Below, in pieces: positions 36,179 through 47,480 of a stretch of 64,000 bases of DNA (position 1 is the first letter of the stretch; the number at the start of each line of letters is the position of its first letter). Source of the DNA: Diphasiastrum complanatum (Eukaryota; Streptophyta; Lycopodiopsida; Lycopodiales; Lycopodiaceae); contig CM055109.1 in NCBI GenBank assembly GCA_029204225.1, positions 32,246,927-32,310,926 on the forward strand. Reading direction: 5' to 3'. The notes beneath the pieces are model-generated. The model saw nothing but the letters and a program-made list of their open reading frames with translations. It had not been told where the DNA came from and searched no databases. The translations under genes and the position numbers were made by a program.

Positions 36179-37113
36179 GTTATTATCAGTGTTGGGCGGT
36201 TTTCACATATTTATAATACTCGCCGGTTTAGGGTATTGCCGTTTTTTTTAAACCAAGAACCGTCGCCAATTTAGGGTATTGGATTACATTTAAAATATTT
36301 ACACCTAGCGGTTCTCAATAATATCTTATAAGATAAATGTTGGCGGTTCTCAATCTGCCGGTTATTACTTTATTAAGAACCGATTCCTATATTTTTTTTA
36401 TGAAAAATCATTTCGAAAATTATTGTTGCATACTATGTTAAAATTTTCTCATATTATTTATCAAAAGACACGTGGAAGCCACGTAAAAAAAAGTGTAAGT
36501 GCACAAAATTTGAGCATTCCTCATAAAAATCTCACACTCCTATGATATTTCAATTGTGCAAGACAAATCACACTTCAAAGCTAAACAACTCAAATAAATA
36601 AGCACTCTAAAAATATGACTAATATAAAAGCTGCTAAAAAAACTTGTTGGACAATGTCTTAAGTTTTTAACATTCCACTTATCAACTAACTACCCGTCAA
36701 CAAAAATGATAGCCTTGAAAAAAGTCTTGTTACAATTTCTATCTTAACATTAGGCTTACTCATCCTACTCATGAAAAAATCCATACTCCTCAATGAGGTC
36801 TACATTCTCATCTATCATGATGTCCTCACTTGCTAAAAGCCCTTAATGAATGTTAGGTTCTGTAGGGTGAATTGATACTCGGGTTATACCCCTCTCCAAA
36901 TGACGGTCCGGTTCTCAACCTCAATCCAAGGCTCAAAGGGACCCGACGGTTCTCAACCGTGGCCGGTTCTTACAAAAGAGCATACCCGTCGTTCTACATA
37001 GAAGCCGGTTCTTGAGAAATAGTGTACCCACCAGTTAGGGTCTTTAGAACCGGGTTGATAACCGGGTTGAGAACTGAAAAAAAAATCAATACCCGGCCAA
37101 CACTGGTTATTAC
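36179..37113. mobile_element. hAT-like non-autonomous element
   Basis: The element is 36187-37105 (919 bp). Ends: CAGTGTTGGGCGG and, inverted, CAGTGTTGGCCGGG. Flanks gttattat (36179-36186) and gttattac (37106-37113) are an 8-bp target duplication with one mismatch, the size made by hAT transposases. The word CGGTTCT (or AGAACCG) occurs about ten times near the two ends (for example 36312, 36353, 36380, 36911, 36949, 36965, 37006, 37048), as expected for subterminal transposase binding sites. No coding. Inserted in the gag zinc knuckle. Confidence 0.88.
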
Positions 37114-37123
37114 TGCAACGTAC

Positions 37124-38346
37124 TGTAGCGCAGGCATCCCAAAGGGAGCCGGGAACCACGACTTAGCTTCCCAGCCTTCAACTCTTGCCATCCAAACCCA
37201 CTTGACATACAAGCAGCCAACTCGCCAACAACGATCAGACTTAACCAACTTGAAGTTCCGAAAACCAACATTGAGATCCAACCTGGCGCCATGCCAGATC
37301 GGGGGTCTCGATGTGGGTGACTTCCCTCCAAGCGAGCCGCCCGACATACATCAAACTTAACCAACTCGAAGCTTCGTTACAAACGAGTAGCATCCATTCC
37401 AAGCAAGCGGTCTGACTTACATCAGACTTAACCAACTGAAAGCTTCGTCACGGGCGCTGGAAGCCAACCTGGCGCCATGCCAGACTGGACAGCCATAAAC
37501 AGGTAACGTCCACCGCCAACAGGTTAGAGCCCGTTCCCCAAGAGCTTAACCCATTCACATTCATGCAAGGAACACTCAGAACCACAAGCCGCGACAGATA
37601 TGGAAACAACTAGTTCCTGGACCAAATGGTCCCGACAGCATACCGTTGGCGCCACGGACCGAATGGTCCCGACGGCATACCGCTGGCATCCCGGGATACG
37701 ACCCTCAGTTGTGTGCCAACTTTAAAAATTTGGAAGCGGCCTTACTGGCGCTTTTACCGAACACTGAAACCCAGAAGGTAATCAGAGTCAGTTTGAGAAA
37801 AATCCCACTTTATTGATAAATCTGAGAAGGTTACATTTCAAGTGTGTGACCGACCCTAGTCTCCGGGGCGCTAGCATGCCAAGGCGAGAGCCATGACAAC
37901 ATTCCAGCAAGGCAGGCTGAGACTTGGTTGGAGCTCGCCCTGAGTCGCAACCCGCACTCCCCTATAGTATTGGTGTGATTCGGCACCCTCCCTCATACCA
38001 AGCACTCTACCCAAGCTGGTAAAGCACGTTTTTTTTCTCTCTAAGATTTTCTCTTTCTAGAAAATCATTTTCTCTCTCTAGATTTTATTGATCCCCAGGC
38101 TTCCTTTAATCATGCCTAGATCGTGTGAGGTGATTGCACATCGATCTGAGCTCTCTAGACTCCACTAGAACCGATCAAAGATTTTCAGCCATAGGAACTT
38201 GGCGCCGGCTGGATTCTGGTTACAGTGGAACCTGGAGAGGCGCCGGCGCCGTTGGCGTCGGGAGCAGCAGGGGCACTGCTAGCGCCGGGGACATAGCTGG
38301 CGCCGATGGCGCCAGAAGTAAAGCTTGTAAAGGTAGCTTTACAACA
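37124..38346 (-). repeat. LTR, left copy (3' LTR)
   Basis: 1223 bp. Differs from the right copy mainly by point changes and a roughly 25-bp difference in a ggcgccgg-rich tract (about 38225-38270). Contains repeated 'aaccaactYgaagctt' and 'ccaacctggcgccaYgccag' words. Confidence 0.92.
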
Positions 38347-39756
38347 TCCACCCCACCTTTATAAAATCTGATGTCCTCATCAGATGTCAGATTAAAGTAA
38401 AGGTGTCTCCCAATTGAAATAACTATACATTTAAGCTACTTGGCACAGTACTCAATTTATTGGCCACTTTTTATTAACATTGAAGCTAGCACACCACAAT
38501 TCAGAGGCTCAGCTCTTTGTACTGAAAAATTACATAACTTGAAAATATATATCTTTGTCTGGGAAAAGCGTAGATTTGATATCGCTTTCGTAAAGCCCAA
38601 AAACCTTATTAACTGGTGACAGAGACCTTTATTTGAAATGTTCGCCCCTGTCGCTTCTGACTTTCGACTTTGGAACTCCTTTGAGCTCCTGATTTGTCCT
38701 TGATGCACTTTGTGTTGAGCTCCATGAGCTCCAGATTTGTTCAGTTCCGCACAGGTATCAGGGCTCCCTAAGCCAAAGGATTTATCGTTTGATTGCCCAC
38801 TTTATGGTCCACTCCGTGCCTTGTTGCTTCTGCACCTTGATTTCTCTCCTTGTCCCAGCCTGATCTTGATACTTTTCCATCTTGGCTCTTTAAGGTAGGC
38901 AAAGATTGAGTACTCCGCAATGCACTTCTCACTTAGCTTGAAGTAGCTCTTTGAATCAGCCCAAATGTAACCATTGACCTCGTGGAAAGCCAAAGGGTCT
39001 CACCAGTTTGATCCGCATCCGAACTATCTCTTCGCGTTTGTTTGAAGCACCATGTCAGTCGCGCAAAACTTGACTTTCACAATTCCATCACTGGTCAGTT
39101 GCCTCACAGTCAAAACAAGAAGTGTACATCGAGCTTGGCTTCAAGTAGCTCTCTTTGAATCAGACACATGCACCCAGAGTCTGCACTAGTCCGATCTCAA
39201 CGTGAACTGTCCCTTAGCGTCCGTTCGAAATACCAAGTCTCTCATGCAAGACTCAACTTTCACAGTTCCTTCATTGATCAGCTGCCTTACACGTAACACA
39301 AGCCAGCGTACTCATATGTTTCCTCATCATTGCTGGTCCAGAGAAAGCCTATAACAAACTTTCCTTTCCACAACAAAAATTTGTCAACTTATTAGGTCCA
39401 AAGTTCGCCAGTCTCCTCGTGTGAGTATGGCTAGGTCACCTTGAATTTGCCCACATTTTGATCAACTTTCATTCAAAATTTGCCCCAAGAGAGAGGTGTG
39501 TGTGATAGTTCCCCTCCACTTATAAAATCAGCTGATCGGACTTAGAGTAGAGTTCTTCGGACAAAAAGCCTTTCCAACACTTCGCTTCCCATCTGCTAGG
39601 ATTATGGCTCGATCCAACTTGTTGCCAATCTCTGAAGAGGATCCTAGTCTTTTCCCTTTGAGGAAAAACCCAACTGATACTGGATATCACCCATGCTCAG
39701 TGAGTTTCAGTTCCGAAGGTGGCCGTCCCAAAATGAAGACCAACTGCTCCATAGAA

Positions 39757-40056
39757 GATCTCCCCTGAAATTGCCCTTTCCAACTTTTGACTTCCTGCTT
39801 GCGTCCGGTGGGCGTTGTCGCAAATGAAACTAACCCAAGAAATAGGCTAGCCATCCATCCTTTGCAAACATTGAGTCGTTTCGTTGCCGTTCACGTGCGA
39901 GTACAGATGATCTCCCCTGAAATTGCCCTTTCCAACTTTTGACTTCCTGCTTGCGTCTGGTGGGCGTTGTCGCAAATGAAACTAACCCAAGAAACAGGCT
40001 AGCCATCCATCCTTTGCAAACATTGAGTCGTTTCGTTGCCGTTCACGTGCGAGTAC
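39757..40056. repeat. 152-bp tandem duplication
   Basis: Both units start gatctcccctgaaattgccc and end cacgtgcgagtac, with only two or three differences. Confidence 0.93.
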
Positions 40057-40354
40057 TTGAACTGCAAATCCGCCCCACAGATTCTGTAGTCCTCTTTGTT
40101 TGATGATATCAGCCTTCAAAAGAAAAGGTTCCTTCTCGAGCCATCAACTCCTTGTATCACAAGCAATCATGCAAACCAGGCAAAGCATGAGTACTAAGAC
40201 TCACCACGAATACATACAAGTAAGACACTCAGGCAGGTTTACTAACAAGTAACAAAGACAAGGTCCCCCTTTGAGATGGTCCTGCCAACGGACCTTTGCC
40301 TGGCCGCGCCCATACAAATCGATCACAGAATCAGCCCACATAGGACACCCCTCC

Positions 40355-40765
40355 AACTATCCGTGCTTTCACCATTAAGCAGCACATTGCCTCAATCACG
40401 CCCCACCACTTTTTGGTCGATAGCCCTTATAGCTAAACGATCGGCAGCTATCCCGCACCGGCAGCTAACCACCCGTGCTTTACACCCGAATTCAAGCAGC
40501 ATCTCTGTATCAATGGTTAACCCGTACAGTTCGAATATGTCGCCCCGCACCCCACAAGGCACAGACCGTGCTTACACCAACCTAATGGCAGCACATTGCC
40601 TCATCTGTCCTACGTGCAGACAGCGCCAGGCCCGAACCGCGAGAACTGACCGTGCTTACACCTCAAGGGCAGCACTTTGACTCATCAAGTCCCCCGTTCT
40701 GCCGACCACCCCGACCGTGGACGCACCCGTGCTTACACTGTGGGCAACACCTTGCACAATAGTTG
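40355..40765. repeat. Five leader repeats near primer site
   Basis: The word ccgtgcttacacc followed by gcagcacattgcctc-like sequence recurs at about 40357, 40471, 40564, 40646 and 40728, spaced 114, 93, 82 and 82 bp. Position is next to the primer site, where packaging signals lie in related elements. Confidence 0.75.
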
Positions 40766-40839
40766 TTTTGATGAACCCCAAACCGTGGCCATTTCCGTGA
40801 GATCGCATAGCTGACCGGCCAGTCGGCTCTGATACCACA

Positions 40840-42038
40840 TGTAGCGCAGGCATCCCAAAGGGAGTCGGGAACCACGACTTAGCTTCCCAGCCTTCAACTC
40901 TTGCCATCCAAACTCACTTGACATACAAGCAGCCAACTCGCCAACAACGATCAGACTTAACCAACTTGAAGTTCCGAAAACCAACATTGAGATCCAATCT
41001 GGCGCCATGCCAGATCGGGGGTCTCGATGTGGGTGACTTCCCTCCAAGCGAGCCGCCCGACATACATCAAACTTAACCAACTCGAAGCTTCGTTACAAAC
41101 GAGTAGCATCCATTCCAAGCAAGCGGTCTGACTTACATCAGACTTAACCAACTGAAAGCTTCGTCACGAGCGCTGAAAGCCAACCTGGCGCCACGCCAGA
41201 CTGGACAGCCATAAACAGGTAACATCCACCGCCAACAGGTTAGAGCCCGTTCCCCAAGAGCTTAACCCATTCACGTTCATGCAAGGAACACTCAGAACCA
41301 CAAGCCGCGACAGATATGGAAACAACTAGTTCCTGGACCAAATGGTCCCGACAGCATACCGCTGGCGCCACGGACTGAATGGTCTCGATGGCATACTGCT
41401 GGCGTCCCGGGATACGACCCTCAACTGTGTGCCAACTTTAAAAATTTGGAAGCGGCCTTACAACTGGCGCTTTTACCGAACACTGAAACCCAGAAGGTAA
41501 TCAGAGTCAGTTTGAGGAAAATCCCACTTCATTGATAAATCTGAGAAGGTTACATTTCAAGTGTGTGACCGACCCTAGTCTCTGGGGAGCTAGCATGCCA
41601 AGGCGAGAGCCATGACAACATTCCAGCAAGGCAGGCTGAGACTTGGTTGGAGCTCGCCCTGAGTCGCAACCCGCACTCCCCTATAGTATTGGTGTGATTC
41701 GGCACCCCCCCTCATACCAAGCACTCTACCCAAGCTGGTAAAGCACGTTTTTTCTCTCTCTAGGATTTTCTCTTTCTAGAAAGTCATTTTCTCTCTCTAG
41801 ATTTTATTAATCCCCAGGCTTCCTTTAATCATGCCTAGATCGTGTGAGGTGATTGCACATCGATCTGAGCTCTCTGGACTCCGCTAGAACCGATCAAAGA
41901 TTTTCAGCCATAGGAACTTGGCGCCGGCTGGATTCTGGTTACAGTGGCGCCGGGAGCAGCAGGGGCGCTGCTGGCGCCGGGGACATAGTTGGTGCCGATG
42001 GCGCTGGAAGTAAAGCTTGTAAAGGTAGCTTTACAACA
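40840..42038 (-). repeat. LTR, right copy (5' LTR)
   Basis: 1199 bp. As the upstream LTR on the minus strand it would carry the element promoter. Confidence 0.92.
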
Positions 42039-42126
42039 CGTACCCGGCCACATAGCTAGAGAATGTAGGAAGAAGTTGGAAGACATGCGAAGGAAGGGAG
42101 TTGTCCAAGCGAACGTGGCTGAGACA
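42039..42126 (+). pseudogene. Copia gag zinc knuckle, second half
   Basis: Reads PGHIARECRKKLEDMRRKG then VVQANVAET. With the cysteines at 36178 and 37115-37117 it accounts for a complete CX2CX4HX4C knuckle, now spread over nearly 6 kb by two insertions. Cut at 42126 by the next insertion. Confidence 0.85.
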
Positions 42127-42711
42127 TGTGTTGCAGCGGATCGCAATCCGCTGCAAAAACGTTCCGGATCGATGGTGTTCTGATGCCAATGGTTTGCAGA
42201 TCTACTGATTCCGTTTTCTGTTAGAAAATGATAGAACGAGTTAGAAGGAAGGCCTTCCTTAGATTGGCAGGAATTGTATACTTCTTTTGGAATAGCTGAA
42301 ACAGGGGGTCCGGGGGGCAGTAGCCCGCCGGTGGGGGGTTTGGGGGGCAACGCCCCCCCCAGCAGCAAGGCCCTCTTCATGATTTGGCCTTCCAACTCCC
42401 TGAGTGAAAACACATTTTTTGGTGTTTCGCACCCGAAACAGTCGGCAGACTACACAGTCCAAATTTTTGAAACCATATGAAAATGCAGCCAGTTTTCTTA
42501 AACCATCTACTGATGTCCATATTTCTAATCAATGTAGCCCGCAGCCATCTGAAACCAAGCAACAGATCTGCATAACAATTGCTTTTTTGATATCCTTTCA
42601 CATGATACCCATATTGGCAACTATACAAAAAAAAAAATTGTGTTCCGGGAAACCCTAATGGGAAATCCCGGATTGCATTCCGGAATGCGGACTGCAACCT
42701 TGGCTGAGACA
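42116..42711. mobile_element. Mutator-like MITE with GC hairpin block, copy 1
   Basis: The element is 42127-42700 (574 bp), flanked by an 11-bp perfect target duplication TGGCTGAGACA (42116-42126, 42701-42711). Termini tgtgTTGCAGcggat and, inverted, aggTTGCAGtccgc are imperfect inverted repeats. The centre holds a GC-rich block (42300-42365) with hairpins such as ggggggcagtagccc and ggggggcaacgcccccc. A perfect 16-bp palindrome AAGGAAGGCCTTCCTT lies at 42248-42263. No coding. Confidence 0.85.
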
Positions 42712-44955
42712 AAGGAGAAGGAAAAGAATGTGGCTCTCATGGCAAAACTCAGTGACGAAGGACGAGCATGCGAGGGATACCACACCAGAGGACCAAGAAT
42801 AAAGATGGTGTCGTTGAAGGAAGCAAGGCCAAAGAGCAATTTGACCATCGATGGAGATGGACAAGGATATGGGATCGAAGTGGCCAAGAACTGGTACCTA
42901 GATTCTGGGGCTACATGTCACATGACTTTTGACATGAAGTCTTTCTCCAACTATCAGGGAACCCAACCCTTGAGGCAAGTAGTTGTGGGGAACAAGGAGA
43001 GTCTAACATCACCTGGAATTGGTATTGTCTGTCTCAAGCTTCTGAACGGAAAGTGTGGGGTGTTGGAGGACGTCATGTACGTGCCACAGATGACCAAAAA
43101 CTTGTTGTAAGTCAGACGGATGGCAGCGGAGGGGCTGGAGCGATTGTTTGCAGGAAACAAATGTCATATACCAAGGGAGGTGAAAAGCTAGCCACGGTAG
43201 TGACTGAGGATGGTCTATACAAATTCATAAACAAGGCACTAAATCTGCATCAAGCCAATGTAGCGGTGGCGAGGACCAAGAAGGATGCGATCTGGCACAA
43301 AAGACTGGGGCATGTGGGACACTGAACTTGATGTGGAGGCGAGACTTAGTAAGCGGGATGGACTACAATGGATAAGGGAAGGCCTACACATGTCAAGGGT
43401 GTGTGTTGGGAAAGCAACACAGGGAGCCATTTAAAAGAAGGTCAGGAATAGACACCAATAGTGTATTGGAATTGGTGCACTCGGGCATATGTGGTCCAAT
43501 GAATACAGAATCCTTGGGGAGATCAAGGTATTTTGTAACTTTCATCGATGACTTTAGTCGAAAGACGTTCTTGTATTGCATCATAACCAAAGATGAGGCT
43601 GTGTAGAAATTCAAAGAATTTGTAAACCTGGCTGAAACCCGGACAAATCCGAAGCTGAAGCAAGTGAGGACAGATAATGGAGGGGAATACATCGGCAACA
43701 AATTCAAGGATTTCCTGTAGAGAGAGAGGGATTCACCAAGAATTCACCATGATCTACATGCCTCAACAGAATGGGTTGGTTGAATGCAAGAACATGAGCA
43801 TTATGGATATGGCCAGATGCATGCTTTATGACAGGGGCTTGCCAAAGTTTTTGTGGGCTGCAGCAGCCAGCACGGCGGTGTATGTCTTGAACAAGGTCCC
43901 CAACAAATTAATGAGGGATTCCACTCCCAATACAATCTAGAGTGGGCAGAAACCGGCGGTGGAACACATGAGAATATTTGAGTGCAAGGCTTACATTCAT
44001 GTCTCGGATGACCTCAAGAAGAAATTAGACCAGAAAGGAGTACCTGGAGTCTTCGTGGGGTATCCCACTAACGCTCAGAGATACGATGTATGATCCTGCA
44101 AAGAAGAAGGTGGTTCTCTCCTGAGACGTTGTCTTTGATGAAGAAGAAATCATGGATGTCGGGAGCAGGTAAAGCCAGGCCACACTCAAGTGGTGATCAT
44201 GGACGCAGGATGGGATCGTGTGGTCAGGATGACTGAAAGGAATCCGGAGAACGAGCAACCGACAGAGCAAGGGGAGGGAAGATGCCACCAGCAGTACAGG
44301 AAACTCTAGAGGGTCCAAGGAGGTCGACCCGGGAAAGGAGAGCACCCAAGAGGTATGTCGAGATGGGGCTGGTAGGGCATCAACAAGACAATGTTCAAGA
44401 AATCAAGGAGCCAGAAACTTGGACAAAGGCAAGGGAGAGTCCGGAATGGATGGACTGGGAGAAAGCCATGCATGAGGAATTGAATTCAATCAGACCAAAC
44501 GGAGCATGGGAACTGGTGGGTCTGCTTGCAGGGAGGAGAGCCATGGGAAGCAAGTGGGTGTCCAAAATAAAGTATGGAGCAGATGGAAATGTGGACAGGT
44601 TCAAGGCCAGACTAGTCGCTAGGGGTTTCAGTCAGATTGAAGGCGTCGACTATCAAGAAACGTTTGCTCCAATAATGAAAATGAGTTCCCTCAGATTGCT
44701 GATAGCTTGGGCCACAATCATGGACATGGAGATAGAGCAGATGGATGTAAAACGGCTGTCCTAAATGGGGACTTGCAGGAGGAGCTATATATGAATCAAC
44801 CAGAGGGATTTAGTGATGGGACCGAAAAGGTATGTCTTCTGAAGAAAGCCTTGTATGGACTAAAGCAGTCCTCTCGAATGTGGTATCTAAAAGTTGAAAT
44901 TTTTTTCCAAGTATTGGATTTGAAAGATGTCACTCTGATAGCAGGGTTTACATTT
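42701..44955 (+). pseudogene. Copia protease, integrase and partial RT
   Basis: Reading resumes in register after the MITE: protease NWYLDSGATCHMT (about 42890-42928), then VMYVPQMTKNLL; GAG-pre-integrase WHKRLGHVGH (43292-43321); integrase SGICGPM, TFIDDFSRKTFLYCI, RTDNGGEYIG and NGLVECKN (43470-43795); a low-complexity stretch; then reverse transcriptase WELVGLLAG...[45 protein letters not shown] and [15 protein letters not shown]. Coding stops at about 44955, before YxDD and RNase H. At least six frame changes and in-frame stops occur, for example at 43108, 43603, 43718 and 44762. Lost its 3' half. Confidence 0.92.
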
Positions 44956-45479
44956 TGAGAGACAGGTGTCTTATTAGACATCGCCATTACTATGAAATTC
45001 TCCCTCCCCGTACATGCCAAGAAAACCCCCAGGCCACGTAGGCCCATCACACGCCAAGAAACCTGAGGGGATAAGGTCATGGGATCAACCCACCATTTGT
45101 CACATTTTATCTAACTTTTATGAATGACAAACAAACACCAAAATGAGCCTATATAATGCTCGATTAACTCACATCGGGACCCTTTAATAATTTCACAGTA
45201 CATTCCCAACGTTGTTTCAAGGATAGATTATTAACTATGATGAGTTTTTCAATTCCCTAAGTGAGTTGCGAAATAGGTAGTTGTGAAACAGAATGATCCA
45301 ATACATCCCGTCACAATTTTTCTTGAATACTATTTACTCTACCATAATGGACAATACGATTTTAAAAAACCATTCTTGGCTCACGGCCATGCGATAAACA
45401 CAACATTTCGCTGAATATAAGAACATGGATACTACTTTTCTAATGCGAACAAAGCTTGTTACTCTATGTAGAGTCCAAG
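44956..45479. other. No gene seen
   Basis: Unassigned DNA after the truncated Copia. Confidence 0.35.
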
Positions 45480-47480
45480 GTAGTGGAATGCCTTAGAGCC
45501 CACCCAGTCATGAATCTCTTCATTGATTGGTCCCACTGTGCCATCGTTGCTGCTCGGGATTTTGTGTTGGGATGGCTCTTTTCCCTTCTGACTTACCAAG
45601 GAATTTGAGACTGAGGAGTTTATTGACTGAGTTGTTGACTTTGGAACAAATGGAGTTGGTTGACTTCGAATCTTGCTTTAAAAAATCTATGATTGATAGT
45701 TGGATCCCCTTGAGAGTGTGACCCTGCTTACAAGATTCCAAGACCAATTGCAAAATGTTGCTGAAAAGGTTGTTTTATAGTAGTTTGAACTGAAAATGGC
45801 CAATAGAGGCTTTGTGGTGTATAATAACAAAGAAAACGTTCCTCATATGACATCACTGCTTATAGCTTTAAAGAGAAAGTTTTCCGGCAGAATGAGGTCA
45901 GCCAGAAAGTTTTTCGTGGACTCTCTTAAGTGTGGTAGAAAATGAGATGGCTCAATTCCTCAATGAGCGACAAAGATTCATAGATATGCTGGTCAATAGG
46001 TATGCTCTCCCACAACTGGTTTTCAAAGCTCAGTTATCATGGATTTAAGACTTGGTGGAGCTGCAAGGCTCAATCATTAATTCTGGACAGCGATAGTCAA
46101 TGGGCCTCAGTGCCTCATTCCTGCCATCTATGATTAGTTGTATCCAAAGAGTGATATCTATTGGCAAATTCATAGTGAGCATTGATATTTAGAATCAGAT
46201 GGTTCTTTATCAACGAAATTATGATGGTAGCAAAGGTCATTAAACTTTGCTCATCTTCTGCCCAGAAAGTGGCTTGATGTCTGCTATTTGTTAAGGCAAT
46301 TTTCTGTCATGGAAATGTATGATTGGCTGCCACTAAAGTGCCTCTGCAATCAGTGAATGACTAGCAGCAGAAGTGCGAATAATTGTCAATTGGAAGTGCG
46401 ATTGAATCCTCCAGAAATCTACTTAAGAGATCTGCGAATAACTGGCCACAGAGGTTAGATTTTCTGCCATAGAAATGCGACTTAATGTTGTCACAGAAAA
46501 CAACAGTTGAGGGCTTCAAAAGTGCGAGTGTTTGTTTCACATAAATGTGAATGAAGACTCCACATAAGTGCGATTGAATCAAGTAGAAAACAGCAGTATT
46601 ATTGCCCTTCAGACGCCAGCTATGGAGGGACGCGAAAATAGTTCAACATAGCCTCAGAATCAAGGCTTGACCGCCTCCATGAACAAGCGATGGATGGCTC
46701 GCACCGGACTGATGATTCTGAAAATGCAGATAACAAACTGCCACAGTCGAGTCATTCAACATCGATCAATTCGCACAGGTACTCCTCTCTGACTAGTACT
46801 CAGACAGCAGCCAATCCACGAGTTCATAGCAGTGCCCATTTAAGAATGCTCATTTATCTCGGGTGATCCACCGAAGGGATCGTCAGCGCGCAGATATTGC
46901 TCAGAAGTTTGCTAAATAGGTAGTCTTACATGGTTCCCAAACGTGCTCAACAATAAAAAGTAGCTTGTGATAGCTCTAAGGGGGGTGCTTGGTAGAGAAA
47001 AACACTTTGGACTACTTCACACATTATTTGAGAGACACTGAATGGATTTCATCCCTTCTCATTCACCTAGTAGTCTCAACAATCATACCTCATAATTCTC
47101 TTAAAATGATATGGACTTCCAATATGAGAGATCTTCCACGAATATCTAGCTTTAAATGAAGAGATTGTCATGCTAGAAGGGATAAAGCTTTCTCATGATT
47201 TCACTTTTCAAAGTTCTCTCAAGGACCTCCACCCATTCTCAACACAATATTACAATAAAACTACTAATTCTCTCACAGATTCTCCATCTTGTACTCCAAG
47301 TGGAATGCTCCTTTTAAAGCCAATTTTCCATGGCCCCCCCTGTAACATGGGATTTTGCCAATCTTCATACACCCATGCCCTTCAAGTCCTTTGTGCCACA
47401 ATGTCTATTTTTCTTGGAAGATTGTCAAAGTTGGTAGGTTCTCCAATTTGCCTCACCATTAAATTGCATGTACTTGGTGG
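45480..47480. repeat. Unclassified dispersed repeat, copy 1
   Basis: 45500-45790 matches 59200-59505 (shared ttgattggtcccact and ttacaagattccaagacc). 45880-46240 matches 51915-52545, 46240-46600 resembles 55105-55760, and 46980-47370 matches 57180-57260 (gggRttttgccaatcttcat). Order is conserved. Small coding-like traces in shifted frames only. Possibly the leader and LTR of an old Gypsy element, since the copy at 59200 runs into Gypsy protease. Confidence 0.6.

Larger units (their letters stand above)
38347..40839 (-). other. Interior of the coding-poor LTR element
   Basis: No long open frame on the element's own strand. Holds a 152-bp tandem duplication (39757-39908 and 39909-about 40056), a diverged duplication of about 180 bp (39055-39115 against 39235-39290), and a five-copy leader repeat near the primer site. 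Confidence 0.75.
37119..42043 (-). mobile_element. Coding-poor LTR retrotransposon with perfect 5-bp target duplication
   Basis: The element is 37124-42038 (4915 bp), flanked by CGTAC at 37119-37123 and 42039-42043. LTRs are 37124-38346 and 40840-42038. It lies on the minus strand. The primer site TGGTATCAGAGCC (tRNA-Met) is just inside the right LTR (about 40825-40837), and the polypurine tract AAAGGTGGGGTGGA is just inside the left one (38347-38360). On the minus strand the LTR begins TGTTGTAAAG and ends GCGCTACA. The 2.5-kb interior has no gag or pol coding that I can find, so it must be mobilised by another element. The LTRs differ at few sites, suggesting a fairly recent insertion. Confidence 0.92.

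Noticed and set aside
40276-40680. 134-residue plus-strand frame in the LTR element interior
   Set aside because: Runs antisense to the element and across the leader repeats; composition is repeat-driven.
40355-40765. Regularly spaced repeats resembling a CRISPR array
   Set aside because: Units are diverged, spacers are not unique sequences of constant length, and this is a plant retroelement leader.
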